This document shows, one piece after another, positions 41,614 through 51,128 of a DNA stretch of 64,000 nt. Every line of letters begins with the position of its first letter. The first letter of the stretch is position 1. The DNA is from Bacteroidota bacterium (lineage in GTDB: Bacteria; Bacteroidota; Bacteroidia; Bacteroidales; TTA-H9): assembly GCA_003250395.1 (NCBI GenBank), contig QKGM01000033.1, positions 34,305-98,304 of the forward strand, in the 5' to 3' direction. Made by a program: the position numbers and the translations under genes. The notes under the pieces are model-generated. The model was not told the DNA's origin and made no database searches. It was given only the letters and a program-made list of their open reading frames with translations.

Positions 41614-41630
41614 ACCGACTTCCCGGTCTG
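41614..41630 (-). promoter_or_regulatory. Putative TetR operator O2 (upstream of efflux genes)
   Basis: ACCGACTTCCCGGTCTG, a 17-nt imperfect palindrome (AGACCG..CGGTCT around it), identical to 42285-42301. Lies between the tetR stop and the outer-membrane-factor start, where binding would block efflux gene transcription. Confidence 0.7.
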
Positions 41631-41646
41631 TCATTAAAGAAAAAAA

Positions 41647-42270
41647 TTAAGCCTTAATTAATTGATATAAATTATCGAAGTGCTCCGTAACCTTTTTGTC
41701 AATGTCTTCAAACTTCTCATCGAATATAGATAAAACACTGATACCATGCATTAAAGTATGTACATGGCTTGCCAATGAATGACTGTCCAACTCTTTTTTT
41801 AGTTCTCCGTTCTCTTTTGCTTTATTAATTACTGTTTCAAACATTACAATTTCGCTTTCATGCAGTTTTTCAAGGATAATATTAAAACCTTTGTAATGCT
41901 TCATCATATCAAACAATACCATATATAAATTGACATCATCAATCTTCAACCTGGAATCTTTCAATGTAGAGTCTGCCAATTCGATAAGATGATCTAACGA
42001 CGATTTAATATAAAAGGGGATGAATTCTCTAAACGATAAATCATACGGATTGCTTGAAAAATGTCTTAATTCTGTCAGAAATGAACCCAGAATAAAATGA
42101 TCAATAACCTCATGATAAAGGGCTTCTTTGCTTTCGAAATGATGATAGAACCCACCTTTTGATAAGCCGGAGGCTTTGAGTATCTCATTCATTGTTACCT
42201 CTGTATAAGGTTTTTTAAGGAAAAAGTACAGCGCGATATTAAGGATTCGTTCTTTGGATTCAATCATCAT
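41647..42270 (-). CDS. TetR/AcrR-family transcriptional regulator
   Basis: 207 residues (ATG at 42270, or the adjacent ATG at 42267). The N-terminal helix-turn-helix is clear: ERILNIALYFFLKKPYTEVT, MNEILKASGLSKGGFYHHFE, SKEALYHEVIDHF. The C-terminal ligand domain is helical and not assignable. It is the first gene of the efflux operon. Two identical 17-nt palindromic sites flank it; the upstream one adjoins an exact TATATTTG promoter element, so the protein probably represses both itself and the pump genes, released by a substrate of the pump. Confidence 0.93.
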   Translation of the reverse strand: MMIESKERILNIALYFFLKKPYTEVTMNEILKASGLSKGGFYHHFESKEALYHEVIDHFILGSFLTELRHFSSNPYDLSFREFIPFYIKSSLDHLIELADSTLKDSRLKIDDVNLYMVLFDMMKHYKGFNIILEKLHESEIVMFETVINKAKENGELKKELDSHSLASHVHTLMHGISVLSIFDEKFEDIDKKVTEHFDNLYQLIKA

Positions 42271-42284
42271 TGTATAATTTACAA

Positions 42285-42301
42285 ACCGACTTCCCGGTCT
42301 G
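42285..42301 (-). promoter_or_regulatory. Putative TetR operator O1 (autoregulatory)
   Basis: Second exact copy of ACCGACTTCCCGGTCTG, 15 nt upstream of tetR, directly downstream of the -7 element at 42302-42309, so it would cover the transcription start. Confidence 0.75.
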
Positions 42302-42309
42302 CAAATATA
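42302..42309 (-). promoter_or_regulatory. -7 promoter element of tetR-efflux operon
   Basis: On the minus strand TATATTTG, an exact TAnnTTTG match, immediately followed by the operator. Strongest promoter assignment in the window because operator and -7 element abut. Confidence 0.6.
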
Positions 42310-42373
42310 CTACAATATTGACTCCGGAATTAACTAAGTAAACTTTTTTTGAAAAAATATTGTAAGGTCTAAT

Positions 42374-42416
42374 AACTGTTCAGGGGCATCTCTGTTAAAA
42401 ATACCCCTGAACAGTT
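42374..42416 (-). terminator. Terminator after the S9 peptidase gene
   Basis: AACTGTTCAGGGG (42374-42386) pairs perfectly over 13 bp with CCCCTGAACAGTT (42404-42416); 17-nt loop; followed on the minus strand by a weak T tract (ATTAG). Nine nt past the stop. Confidence 0.65.
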
Positions 42417-42424
42417 TTCGAATA

Positions 42425-45004
42425 CTACATTTTTCTATCAGGATACAATTCATCCCACCAAGCCGGATCATCCTGAAGCCATTTGGCAAACCATGCAAAG
42501 ATGGTGTTTTGCCATTCGATTCTTGGTTTATAGCTTAATATCTGATGATTTTGCTCATCAAATTCTATCAGTTCCACATTTTTGCCCAGCAGGGTCAAGG
42601 CAGTGAATAGCTGATGGCTTTCGGCTGTTGGCACATTGGTGTCTTTGTTCCCATGTAACAACAGGATAGAGCTTTTGACTTTACTGGCATTAAAGAGCGG
42701 GCTTTGATCAGTATAAAACAGGGGATCATTCCAGGGGAATTTTCCGGCAGTTGCGGCGCTGCTGTATAAATATCCCCAATAACCTTCACCCCAGTAACTG
42801 CTTAGGTTGCTTATACCTGCATGTGCTATGGCTGTCCTGAAGATATCGGTGCGGGTTTGAAGCAACATAGTCATGAACCCTCCATAACTGGCTCCAATAC
42901 ACCCTACACGGGTACTGTCGGCAGCAGGATGAGTACGCAGGAACTTTTTCGTCCCTTCTATGATTTGATCCGCAGTTGTAATGCCCCAGTTGTTAACATG
43001 ACGGGATGCAAATTCTGCTCCATATCCTGTGCATCCGTCTGGATTGAGCGTGTAGACTATATATCCCATGGCAGCAAACAGGTTTTTAGGGTATCTTCCC
43101 TCAAACGACCGGTTAATAGGACTTGTTCCTGCATAGTAATATACAATGACGGGGTACTTCTGATCAGGTTTGAAATCGGGAGGATAAAAGACCATGCCAT
43201 CAATTGAATCTCCCTTTCCGGTGGTAAAGACGAAATCTTCTACCTTTCCGAAAACGACATTCCGGAAGAAGCTTTCAGATGGATTAGCCGCCAGGGAAGG
43301 GAGGTTTTCAGATAAAGTGGTTGTCCAGGCGACTGAAGGGGCGCTAACCGAAGTACCATAAGCGGTAATCCTTCCTGTGAGAGGCGATACAGCCATTCCT
43401 GATGTAACATCAGCCATTCCGGCAATCTTTCTGAAGGAAGAGCCTTTCAGATCGGTGGTGAAGATATCCCCCCTGGTCTGGTTTTCGGTAAGAAGAACAA
43501 TTTGTTGACCATTGGATGCCCAAACTGCTTCATTCACTTTTGGTTTGAAGTTACGCGTCAGCGGAGTTACCTTACCGGATGATAAATCATACAGGAAAGC
43601 TTGTGTATCATATTCATTCGGTATAGTGCCCTCCGGCAATATATTGCCAACGTTGCTAAAAAGAGTCGGTGCACCTGTTACGAGTATTGTTTTATCGTCA
43701 GGGGAGAGGGTTATACCTGCTCCACCTGCAAAGTCCCATATTCTGGTCACTTCACCCGAAATAAGATCAAGACGATACAATTGCTGGCGTGAATAAGGGC
43801 GGGTTGTGAAATCAGGTTCAGAAGTTGTAAACAGGATGAAACTTCCGTCATGCGCTATTGATTGCAGATCTGTACTGAGATACCCCCATGTAAGCCGGTC
43901 GTGTAGTTTGGTTTCAAAGGTGTACCTCCCGAGTAAGGATCGGCTGCGGTACCATGGCCATCGATCGTTCGGGTTTTCAATATGCCGGGCAAAATTTTTA
44001 TCTTTTGGTCCATTCTCGTTAATGCTGTAAATAAGGAATTTACCATCTGGTGACCAGGTATAGTAATCAACATCTTCAAAACCTCCGGCTATACTTTTTT
44101 TGCCGGTCAGAAGATTCTCTATCACGAACTGTTTCTCCTCACCTTTGTTTTGGAGGTAACTGATTGAATGTCCGTCGGGTGTAAAACTAATACCGCTTAT
44201 TTTCTCGTTTGCATTACTCCAAACTAAATTGTGATTGCTAAAGGAATAAATTCGGGATTCTCTTTCAGTTTTCCCTTCACCTTTGTATATGGTTGCATAG
44301 TTCAGCAGGTAAAAATCACCGGAATTACTTATATCGCAACCGGTAACTGAAGTACCTCCGAGCACATGCGACAGGTCGATTGATTGCTTTGGGCTGGTAG
44401 TGAAAGCGATGTCATTTCCAGTAACTTCAATCATGAAGCCCTCCTGTTTTACTGCTTCAGCGCTTTTATTGCTCAACAGCTTTACCAGAAGAAGATGTTT
44501 GCCGCGGGTAATTTTTGCCGAAGGTTTTGCAGTAGCAGGCTTGCCACCGGAAGGGCTTCCTGAAGCAATCTTCTCTCCGTTAAGCCATAATTCGTATGTA
44601 TAACTGCTGTTGATGTCAAATTCTACGGAAGCATAGCGTGGTGAAGTTATATATACAGCACCAAGCCATAGCGTCATCATTTTGCCGTTTTCATCAGCCG
44701 GAATTAGCCTCCCTTTTACAACAGTGAGCGACTGCCATGCTTGTTTGCCTATTGGCGATTCACGTCCTTCTTCCGGTAGAGAAGTATCGGAAGGAAGCTG
44801 CAGAGAGTTCAGAAGTATATTATTGTTGAACTTCTTCCCGTTTATATCAGGCAGCGAATCGAACAGAGGCACCGAAACGCCTGCTGGTCCGGTAATAAGC
44901 CATTCAGTTGGTTTTTTATGTGCTTTTTCATCCTGGCTGATGCCTGATATCGGGTTGATAAGGATCAGTACTGTTACCAGTACTGTAACAATAGATGTTC
45001 TCAT
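42425..45004 (-). CDS. Secreted S9-family prolyl-oligopeptidase-type peptidase
   Basis: 859 residues with a signal peptide (MRTSIVTVLVTVLILINPIS). Residues about 90-190 form a PA14/beta-sandwich-like segment; about 230-590 are a WD-like beta-propeller (SWSPDGKFLIYSIN, GAGITLSPDDKTILVTGAP). The C-terminal 250 residues are the alpha/beta hydrolase: nucleophile S706 in CIGASYGGFMTMLL, Asp in LLHGNKDTNVPTAES, His in DEQNHQILSYK. PVIVYYYAGTSPINRSFEGR precedes them. It cleaves short peptides in the periplasm and belongs to the dipeptidyl-peptidase/acylaminoacyl-peptidase branch; specificity is unresolved. Monocistronic, with its own terminator. Confidence 0.92.
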   Translation of the reverse strand: MRTSIVTVLVTVLILINPISGISQDEKAHKKPTEWLITGPAGVSVPLFDSLPDINGKKFNNNILLNSLQLPSDTSLPEEGRESPIGKQAWQSLTVVKGRLIPADENGKMMTLWLGAVYITSPRYASVEFDINSSYTYELWLNGEKIASGSPSGGKPATAKPSAKITRGKHLLLVKLLSNKSAEAVKQEGFMIEVTGNDIAFTTSPKQSIDLSHVLGGTSVTGCDISNSGDFYLLNYATIYKGEGKTERESRIYSFSNHNLVWSNANEKISGISFTPDGHSISYLQNKGEEKQFVIENLLTGKKSIAGGFEDVDYYTWSPDGKFLIYSINENGPKDKNFARHIENPNDRWPWYRSRSLLGRYTFETKLHDRLTWGYLSTDLQSIAHDGSFILFTTSEPDFTTRPYSRQQLYRLDLISGEVTRIWDFAGGAGITLSPDDKTILVTGAPTLFSNVGNILPEGTIPNEYDTQAFLYDLSSGKVTPLTRNFKPKVNEAVWASNGQQIVLLTENQTRGDIFTTDLKGSSFRKIAGMADVTSGMAVSPLTGRITAYGTSVSAPSVAWTTTLSENLPSLAANPSESFFRNVVFGKVEDFVFTTGKGDSIDGMVFYPPDFKPDQKYPVIVYYYAGTSPINRSFEGRYPKNLFAAMGYIVYTLNPDGCTGYGAEFASRHVNNWGITTADQIIEGTKKFLRTHPAADSTRVGCIGASYGGFMTMLLQTRTDIFRTAIAHAGISNLSSYWGEGYWGYLYSSAATAGKFPWNDPLFYTDQSPLFNASKVKSSILLLHGNKDTNVPTAESHQLFTALTLLGKNVELIEFDEQNHQILSYKPRIEWQNTIFAWFAKWLQDDPAWWDELYPDRKM

Positions 45005-45064
45005 GCAAATCTGGAGTTTAATTCGGTGACAAATTGATTATAAGAAGAATAGTTCAAAAAAAAA

Positions 45065-48000
45065 CTAATTATTGACCTGGGTTGTTGGCAGGATAAACAT
45101 GAACCGGCTTCCTTCTCCCTGTCGGCTTGTAGCCCAGATGCGTCCATTATTCCGGATGATAAACTCGTGGCAGAGGATGAGACCAAGGCCGGTTCCAACT
45201 TCATTCGCTGTCCCATCGGTTTTCACCTTTTCTCCCGTTTTAAATAATTTGGCCAGATCTGAAGAGCCGATACCAATACCATGATCTTCAACAGTTACCT
45301 TCAGATAGTTCTCTGTGGCTTCTGTTGGAAGATCGGGATGCCCTGGTTTCAGTTCTTCCAGTGTTAACCTGACAGTAGATCCCGGATAAGAGAATTTGAT
45401 TGCATTCGTGAGAAGGTTTCTGATAACAGTTCTCACCATATTCAGATCAGCAAATACCCAGTAATTATTACTCAGGTCGGTTTCAAATTTTATCCCTTTA
45501 GCTTGAGCCTGCGGTTCGATTACCTGTAAGCTGTTGTTGATAGGAATGCTGATATCAATTGGCTGCGGGTCAAACTGAAGGCTTCCTGTTTGCGATCTCG
45601 CCCATTCGAGTAAATTATTGAGCAATCTGAAGGCACTCTGGGCTCCGATTTCGATCTGCCCGATGTATTCTTTCTTTATGGTGTCGGTCAGTTCATCATA
45701 ATCATGCGACAGAATATCTGCATAGCCAAGAATGATATTGAAGGGATTCTTAAGATCATGGGCAAGGATGCTGAAAAATTTATCCTTCGTGGCATTGAGA
45801 TTCCGGAGTTGCGCTTCGCTGTCGATCAACATCCTCTGCGATTCACGTTCTTCAGAAATATCCCTGATAACTAACATCCCAAGCGTAATCTCCTGGTTGG
45901 GCTCTATTACCGGAACTGCCTGTATCTGGCATAGGCGATTGTTAATGAACATTTCTGCCATCGGGTGTTGCCCCTCGAACGACTTGTTTATCATATCCGA
46001 GATGGTTTTCTCATCTTCCATAGATTGAACAAGGATGCCAAAGTATTTACCTTCCAGGGCCATTGGCTGTATTCCCATTTCGGAAACGAGCGGCCCTTCT
46101 ATCAAAATGTATTTTTTACTCCTGTCGTATAATAATACCGCAGTCTGTGGTAGTTGCCTGACCAGTTCACGATACATATTCTTCCTGCGCTGTAACTCAG
46201 TCTCTGTTTGTTTCTGTAACGTGATATCTTCTTTTACAGCTATGTATTGTGTTATCTGGTTAAGGTTATTTTTAACAGGTGTAATCAGCGCATTTTCCCA
46301 ATAAAGCTCCCCGTTTTTACGGCGGTTCAGGAATTCACCTTTCCATGGTTCACCTCCTGAAATCGTACGCCATAGATTTTTGTAGAAGGTTTCATTGTGC
46401 CGCCCTGATTTCAGTATTGCGGGTTTCTGACCTATGGCCTCTTCGCTCGTGTAACCGGTAATCTGAGTGAATTTCTGGTTTACATATGTAATGATTCCTG
46501 ACGCATCTGTCATTACCACTACGACTGCATTTTGCTCTACTGCTGTTCTCAGCAGGATATTCTCGTACAGGATTTTTTTAAGCCGCGTGATATCTCTGAT
46601 TGCCGTAATATTCACAATCCGCCCTTTGTACTGCATCGGCCTGTTGAGTATTTCAACCTGAATGGGGTCGCCTGTACATATCAGGTTGGTTTGAAATTCT
46701 CCTTCGGCTTTCTCAGAAAACACCAGAGACATCCTGACAATGTCTTCTTCAGGGAAGCAATCAGCGATTTGTTTTGTCTCAAGTTCTGCTTCGGAAATGC
46801 CCAACAGGTTTCTGAATGCCTTGTTAGCCATCAGGATACGCCCGTTATGATGTATGATGATACCTTCGAAGGTAGAATCGGATAACTCCCTGAAACGGTG
46901 CTCACTTCTCTTTTCGTACCAATAAAGCAGGTAAATCAGTATGAGGGCGACGATTGCCGAAATTGAAATAACAATGAAAATTCGAAGCCGGTTACTCGCC
47001 TTCTCTATTGTTTTGGCAGTTTGGTATTCAAGCTGCATGGCATCGAGTGCCGACTTCACTTCCTGGGTGCGGTTTGATATGAAAGAGTTTATCAGTGTGT
47101 CGGTAGCGGCACTCAACTCGTTATTATAATATTCGAGACTGTCGCTCTTTGTATCGTTGATGAGCCATTGACATTTCAATTTAACCGACTCATAATACTC
47201 TTCAATTAATTTTGATTGTCTGCTTAAACTCAACGATATGTTCATGTATTTCTCCGCTTTTTCGTAATCATGCGTTTTATGGAGAAATTCGGCCAGATGC
47301 AGGCTCGTGTATAACATTCCCATCTGGTGTTTACATTTATTATACTGGTTAAACGCGGCTTCGAATGAACGGGTAGCTGCTTCATAACTTCCTGAACGTT
47401 CTGCCGTAACTCCAAGATTATATAAAGCGGTTCCCATGAGTACAGAATCGAAACGATCGCGCACTTTCTTGTTGTGCATCACGAAAAGTGCCTCCTGGGT
47501 AACCTCCTCTGCTTTGGTATAATCTTTCAGGCTGGCATATACCTGCCCTATGTAGATTTTTGAATGGGCAATCAAATAAGGATCGTTCATCGTTCTCCTT
47601 ATTCGTAACGCTTTTTCGAACCACATGAGGGCTGAATCAGGTTGTTTCATCGACTGAAACGTAAGGCCAATGTTGTTCATAGCTAAGGCAGTACCATGAG
47701 TGTCTTTTGCCTGGACGAACATTTTAAGCTGTTTCCTGTATTCCTGCGAAGCCATTTCATAGAAACCCTGGGCGTAGAACGTGTTGGCTATGTCGCTGAG
47801 TGAATAAGCCTGTCCCTGAATACTTCCGGCTTCATGAAACAACTTGTATCCCTCCATCAGGTATTTCAACGCGATGCTATATTGTTCTATCGATTGATAG
47901 TATACCCCAATATCGTTGTTAATGTGCCCCAGCCCTTCAAGGCTTCCGTGTTTCTTCTCCCATTCCAGTATTTCAAACAGTAGGGTAGTAGGCTCACCGG

Positions 48001-48190
48001 TATAGGTCCTGTTCTTGAATTGCTCACGCAGTATCTTCAGCCTGGTGGAATCAGGATCATAATTATGCCTGTTTAGTTTCCCCAGCCAGGATGATGCCAT
48101 ACACTCTGATGGCGCGTTTATGCTCAGAAACAGACTGATGAACGCGAATAAAACATGATTTTTATACTTGGTATGCCGGTTAAATTTCAT
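45065..48190 (-). CDS. TPR-PAS histidine kinase
   Basis: 1041 residues. Order: signal sequence (MKFNRHTKYKNHVLFAFISL..), about six TPR repeats between 60 and 340 in the periplasm (GHINNDIGVYYQSIEQYSIA, TALAMNNIGLTFQSMKQPDS), a short coiled coil, a membrane helix (LRIFIVISISAIVALILIYL), then three PAS-like domains (FRELSDSTFEGIIIHHNGRI; VTDASGIITYVNQKFTQITG with GEPWKGEFLNRRKNGELYWE; a third before residue 790). The kinase core follows: ILAHDLKNPFNIILGYADIL with H811, NLLTNAIKFSYPG, EDHGIGIGSSDLAKLF and VGTGLGLILCHEFI. There is no receiver domain. A kinase that reads a periplasmic protein or peptide signal through TPRs is inferred. No response regulator nearby. Confidence 0.92.
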   Translation of the reverse strand: MKFNRHTKYKNHVLFAFISLFLSINAPSECMASSWLGKLNRHNYDPDSTRLKILREQFKNRTYTGEPTTLLFEILEWEKKHGSLEGLGHINNDIGVYYQSIEQYSIALKYLMEGYKLFHEAGSIQGQAYSLSDIANTFYAQGFYEMASQEYRKQLKMFVQAKDTHGTALAMNNIGLTFQSMKQPDSALMWFEKALRIRRTMNDPYLIAHSKIYIGQVYASLKDYTKAEEVTQEALFVMHNKKVRDRFDSVLMGTALYNLGVTAERSGSYEAATRSFEAAFNQYNKCKHQMGMLYTSLHLAEFLHKTHDYEKAEKYMNISLSLSRQSKLIEEYYESVKLKCQWLINDTKSDSLEYYNNELSAATDTLINSFISNRTQEVKSALDAMQLEYQTAKTIEKASNRLRIFIVISISAIVALILIYLLYWYEKRSEHRFRELSDSTFEGIIIHHNGRILMANKAFRNLLGISEAELETKQIADCFPEEDIVRMSLVFSEKAEGEFQTNLICTGDPIQVEILNRPMQYKGRIVNITAIRDITRLKKILYENILLRTAVEQNAVVVVMTDASGIITYVNQKFTQITGYTSEEAIGQKPAILKSGRHNETFYKNLWRTISGGEPWKGEFLNRRKNGELYWENALITPVKNNLNQITQYIAVKEDITLQKQTETELQRRKNMYRELVRQLPQTAVLLYDRSKKYILIEGPLVSEMGIQPMALEGKYFGILVQSMEDEKTISDMINKSFEGQHPMAEMFINNRLCQIQAVPVIEPNQEITLGMLVIRDISEERESQRMLIDSEAQLRNLNATKDKFFSILAHDLKNPFNIILGYADILSHDYDELTDTIKKEYIGQIEIGAQSAFRLLNNLLEWARSQTGSLQFDPQPIDISIPINNSLQVIEPQAQAKGIKFETDLSNNYWVFADLNMVRTVIRNLLTNAIKFSYPGSTVRLTLEELKPGHPDLPTEATENYLKVTVEDHGIGIGSSDLAKLFKTGEKVKTDGTANEVGTGLGLILCHEFIIRNNGRIWATSRQGEGSRFMFILPTTQVNN

Positions 48191-48656
48191 TACAGCTTAA
48201 TTGACAGTAAATAAGGGTAAAAGTTAAATCAATACCCGGATTTTCAGGTTATATTTTACAGAAAGCTCTTTTAAAACCCATTTGGTGCAAGTTTGTGAAA
48301 TTTTCTGCATTTTCCCATTTTTTTTCGAATTTCCTGCACTGCATGTACTTATTCAGCGATAAGATATTAAGAGAGAGAATATATTTTCTGCTAATATAAA
48401 ACATAAGATTGCTTTGAATGTTGAAATGGCAGAAATAATTCACCTGAAAAGTTTAATGATATTCTGTTGTCACCTGTTGTTCTCTAACTTTCCTGTTTAT
48501 CAGTTCCAGCTATTGTAACCTGTTGATTACAGCAGTATGACCTGTGAAGAATAATTGTTTCCCGGTGAAATCAGGAAGACCGGAAATGGTTTTTGAAGTT
48601 TTAAAAGAAAAGCCGGACAACAGGTCCGGCTTTTCCATATAATATTAAATATCAGG
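48191..48656. other. Intergenic region with terminator, otherwise empty
   Basis: 466 nt. A 64-codon minus-strand frame (48249-48443) is AT-rich with no protein-like features and is not called. TGTAA/TTACA can form a short stem near 48515-48531. The terminator hairpin of the oxidoreductase operon is listed separately. No promoter for the kinase could be singled out. Confidence 0.5.
48608..48634 (-). terminator. Terminator of the 2-oxoacid oxidoreductase operon
   Basis: AAAAGCCGGAC (48608-48618) pairs perfectly with GTCCGGCTTTT (48624-48634), 5-nt loop, ending in a T tract on the minus strand. 23 nt past the korC stop. Confidence 0.88.
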
Positions 48657-49199
48657 TTATACTTTCTCCACGATTTCAAGCCCTTTGGCAACAGCTTCCA
48701 TGTTCATGGGGATAGATTTGTGATGTCGGGCCGGTAATGATTTTGTAAGCCCTTTTTCAACATTCTCCATTTTAACAATGGGCTTAAGCTTCAGAAAGGC
48801 ACCAAGTACGATCATGTTGAAAGTCTTGGCAGAACCCATGGCAGTAGCTGCTTCAGCGGCCTGAACCCTGTAGATACTGATGTCGGTACGTGAAGGGTGC
48901 CTGGTAATACCGTTGGGGTCGTACAACAGGATACCACCTGGTTTCACTGCTTTCTCAAACTTGTCCATCGACTGTTGATTGAGTATAATGGCAGTATCGA
49001 ATTGATTCAGAATAGGCGAACTGATCCGTTCGTCGCTCAGAATCACGGTAACGTTGGCTGTGCCGCCACGCATTTCAGGGCCATAGCTGGGCATCCAGGC
49101 TACTTCCTGATCTTGCATGATGCCTGAGTATGCCAGAATTTTTCCCATCGAGAGGACACCTTGTCCACCGAATCCGGCTATAATAATTTCTTCAGTCAT
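48657..49199 (-). CDS. korC: 2-oxoacid:ferredoxin oxidoreductase gamma subunit
   Basis: 180 residues, complete gamma subunit: EEIIIAGFGGQGVLSMGKIL, then SYGPEMRGGTANVTVILSDE and AILNQQSMDKFEKAVKPGGI are family signatures. Fourth and last gene of the D-A-B-C operon. The complex decarboxylates a 2-oxoacid to the acyl-CoA and reduces ferredoxin. Confidence 0.94.
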   Translation of the reverse strand: MTEEIIIAGFGGQGVLSMGKILAYSGIMQDQEVAWMPSYGPEMRGGTANVTVILSDERISSPILNQFDTAIILNQQSMDKFEKAVKPGGILLYDPNGITRHPSRTDISIYRVQAAEAATAMGSAKTFNMIVLGAFLKLKPIVKMENVEKGLTKSLPARHHKSIPMNMEAVAKGLEIVEKV

Positions 49200-49224
49200 T
49201 GTATTACGTTTTTCTGATTTTCAA

Positions 49225-50013
49225 TTATTTTACCAATTCACCGTTCATTTTGATGTCGCCCAACTGGTAGAAGGGGAACATGTTGTTCACCATCCATTCG
49301 TTGGCTTTCACGGGTGAAAGTTTCCAGCCGGAGTTGCAGTTACTGACGATTTCGACGAAACTGACACCTTTGTCGAGTTTCTGGTTCTCGAAAGCCATGC
49401 GTATTGCTTTTTTGGCTTTACGTACTGCAGCCGGGGTATGCACTGCCTGACGGGTAACCATGTAGGTTCCGGGAAGGGTAGCTACAATTTCAGTCATCTT
49501 AAGCGGGTTCCCCATGATATGGGTATCACGGCCGTATGGGGAGGTGCTTGTCGGCATTCCCGGCAGGGTAGTGGGGGCCATCTGGCCTCCGGTCATCCCG
49601 TAAATCCCGTTGTTGATGAAGATGATAACGATGTTCTCGCCACGGTTACAGGCGTGAATTGTCTCGGCTGTTCCGATGGCCGCGAGGTCGCCGTCACCCT
49701 GGTAGGTGAAAACAAACTTGCCGGGATAAAGCCGTTTAATGGCAGTTGCCAGGGCAGGTGCACGTCCATGGGCAGCCTGTTGCATATCTATATCGAAGAA
49801 GTTGTAAGCGAGTACCGAACATCCGACAGGAGCAACACCAATGGTGTCGTTCTGGATGCCCATCTCATCAATAACTTCTGCCACAAGTCGGTGGGCTGTT
49901 CCATGACCACATCCTGGGCAATACGACAATACGTTGTCGGTAAGGACTTTCGTTTTTGAATAAACGAGGTTTTCTGGTGTCCTGATTTCGGGTTTATCAA
50001 ATGTTTCTGTCAT
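49225..50013 (-). CDS. korB: 2-oxoacid:ferredoxin oxidoreductase beta subunit (TPP-binding)
   Basis: 262 residues. Binds thiamine diphosphate: LSYCPGCGHGTAHRLVAEVI at the N-terminus, AHGRAPALATAIKRL, the TPP motif QGDGDLAAIGTAETIHACNR and NNGIYGMTGGQMAPTTLPGM. FVEIVSNCNSGWKLSP near the end is common in 2-oxoglutarate and branched-chain types. Two nt after korA. Substrate (2-oxoglutarate versus 3-methyl-2-oxobutanoate) cannot be separated by eye. Confidence 0.95.
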   Translation of the reverse strand: MTETFDKPEIRTPENLVYSKTKVLTDNVLSYCPGCGHGTAHRLVAEVIDEMGIQNDTIGVAPVGCSVLAYNFFDIDMQQAAHGRAPALATAIKRLYPGKFVFTYQGDGDLAAIGTAETIHACNRGENIVIIFINNGIYGMTGGQMAPTTLPGMPTSTSPYGRDTHIMGNPLKMTEIVATLPGTYMVTRQAVHTPAAVRKAKKAIRMAFENQKLDKGVSFVEIVSNCNSGWKLSPVKANEWMVNNMFPFYQLGDIKMNGELVK

Positions 50014-50015
50014 GG

Positions 50016-51098
50016 TTATCCTCCAATAATTTTAGTTTCAAGTGCTTTCACAACTTCATCGGGAGTGGGGACGATGCCACCATAACGGCCGAAATGTTCA
50101 ACTTTTACCCGGCCGTTAACAGCCAGCCTGACATCTTCTACCATCTGTCCGGCACTCATTTCAACCGATAGAATTCCTTTAACCTGTGAAGCCAGTTTGC
50201 TGATTGCCTCAGTCGGGTATGGGAAGAGTGTAATGGGGCGCAGAAGTCCAACCTTGATCCCCTTTTTACGGGCAATCTGAACGGCTTTCTGGCAGATACG
50301 GGCACTTGAGCCATAGGCTACCAGCAGGTAGTCGGCATCTTCTGTATCGAAGGTTTCAAACCTCACTTCATTTTCCTGCATCTCTTTGTATTTGGCCTGC
50401 AGCTTCATGTTATGAATCTCCTGCTTGGCCGAATCGAGTTCGAGGGAGGTGATGATACGACGGGGGCCATTTTTCGGGCGGCCGGTTGTTGCCCAGGGGC
50501 ATTCAGCAGCCACTTCTTCATCCGAGCGGCGTTTAACCTGCGGATTCAGTTCCACTTTTTCCATCATCTGTCCGATGACACCATCCGATAAGATAAGAAC
50601 CGGGGTGCGGTATTTGAAAGCCAGGTCAAAACCAAGACCCGCGAAGTCTGCCATTTCCTGAACCGAAGCAGGGGCCAGTACAATAAGTCTGTAGTCGCCG
50701 TGACCACCCCCTTTGGTTGATTGAAAATAGTCGCTCTGTGAAGGCTGGATGGTACCTAAACCGGGGCCTCCGCGTACAACATTGAGGATAAGGGCCGGGA
50801 GCTCGGCTCCGGCTATGTATGAAATGCCTTCCTGTTTAAGGCTGATCCCGGGGCTCGAGGAAGAGGTTACTACCTTTTTTCCGCAGGCAGCACCACCATA
50901 AACCATGTTAATAGCTGCTACTTCGCTTTCGGCTTGCAGTACCACCATTCCGGTGCGCTCGTAAGGTTTCTGGGCCATAAGATACTCCAGTACTTCGCTC
51001 TGCGGTGTAATGGGGTACCCAAAGTAGCCGTCAACGCCTGCCCTGATGACTGCTTCGGCAAACGCCTCGTTGCCCTTCATTAATTTGAGTTCTTTCAT
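50016..51098 (-). CDS. korA: 2-oxoacid:ferredoxin oxidoreductase alpha subunit (KorA/VorB type)
   Basis: 360 residues: the POR_N domain starts KLMKGNEAFAEAVIRAGVDG and has the catalytic-region stretches FGYPITPQSEVLEYL, LQAESEVAAINMVYGGAACG, TSSSSPGISLKQEGISYIAG and VRGGPGLGTIQPSQSDYFQS. The transketolase-like C-terminal part has ADYLLVAYGSSARICQKAV and GLLRPITLFPYPTEAI. This close relative is often annotated VorB (branched-chain) in Bacteroidota, so the physiological substrate may be a branched-chain 2-oxoacid. Second gene of the operon. Confidence 0.94.
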   Translation of the reverse strand: MKELKLMKGNEAFAEAVIRAGVDGYFGYPITPQSEVLEYLMAQKPYERTGMVVLQAESEVAAINMVYGGAACGKKVVTSSSSPGISLKQEGISYIAGAELPALILNVVRGGPGLGTIQPSQSDYFQSTKGGGHGDYRLIVLAPASVQEMADFAGLGFDLAFKYRTPVLILSDGVIGQMMEKVELNPQVKRRSDEEVAAECPWATTGRPKNGPRRIITSLELDSAKQEIHNMKLQAKYKEMQENEVRFETFDTEDADYLLVAYGSSARICQKAVQIARKKGIKVGLLRPITLFPYPTEAISKLASQVKGILSVEMSAGQMVEDVRLAVNGRVKVEHFGRYGGIVPTPDEVVKALETKIIGG

Positions 51099-51128
51099 CC
51101 CTGTAATGATTTTTTGGTTTGAATCTCG

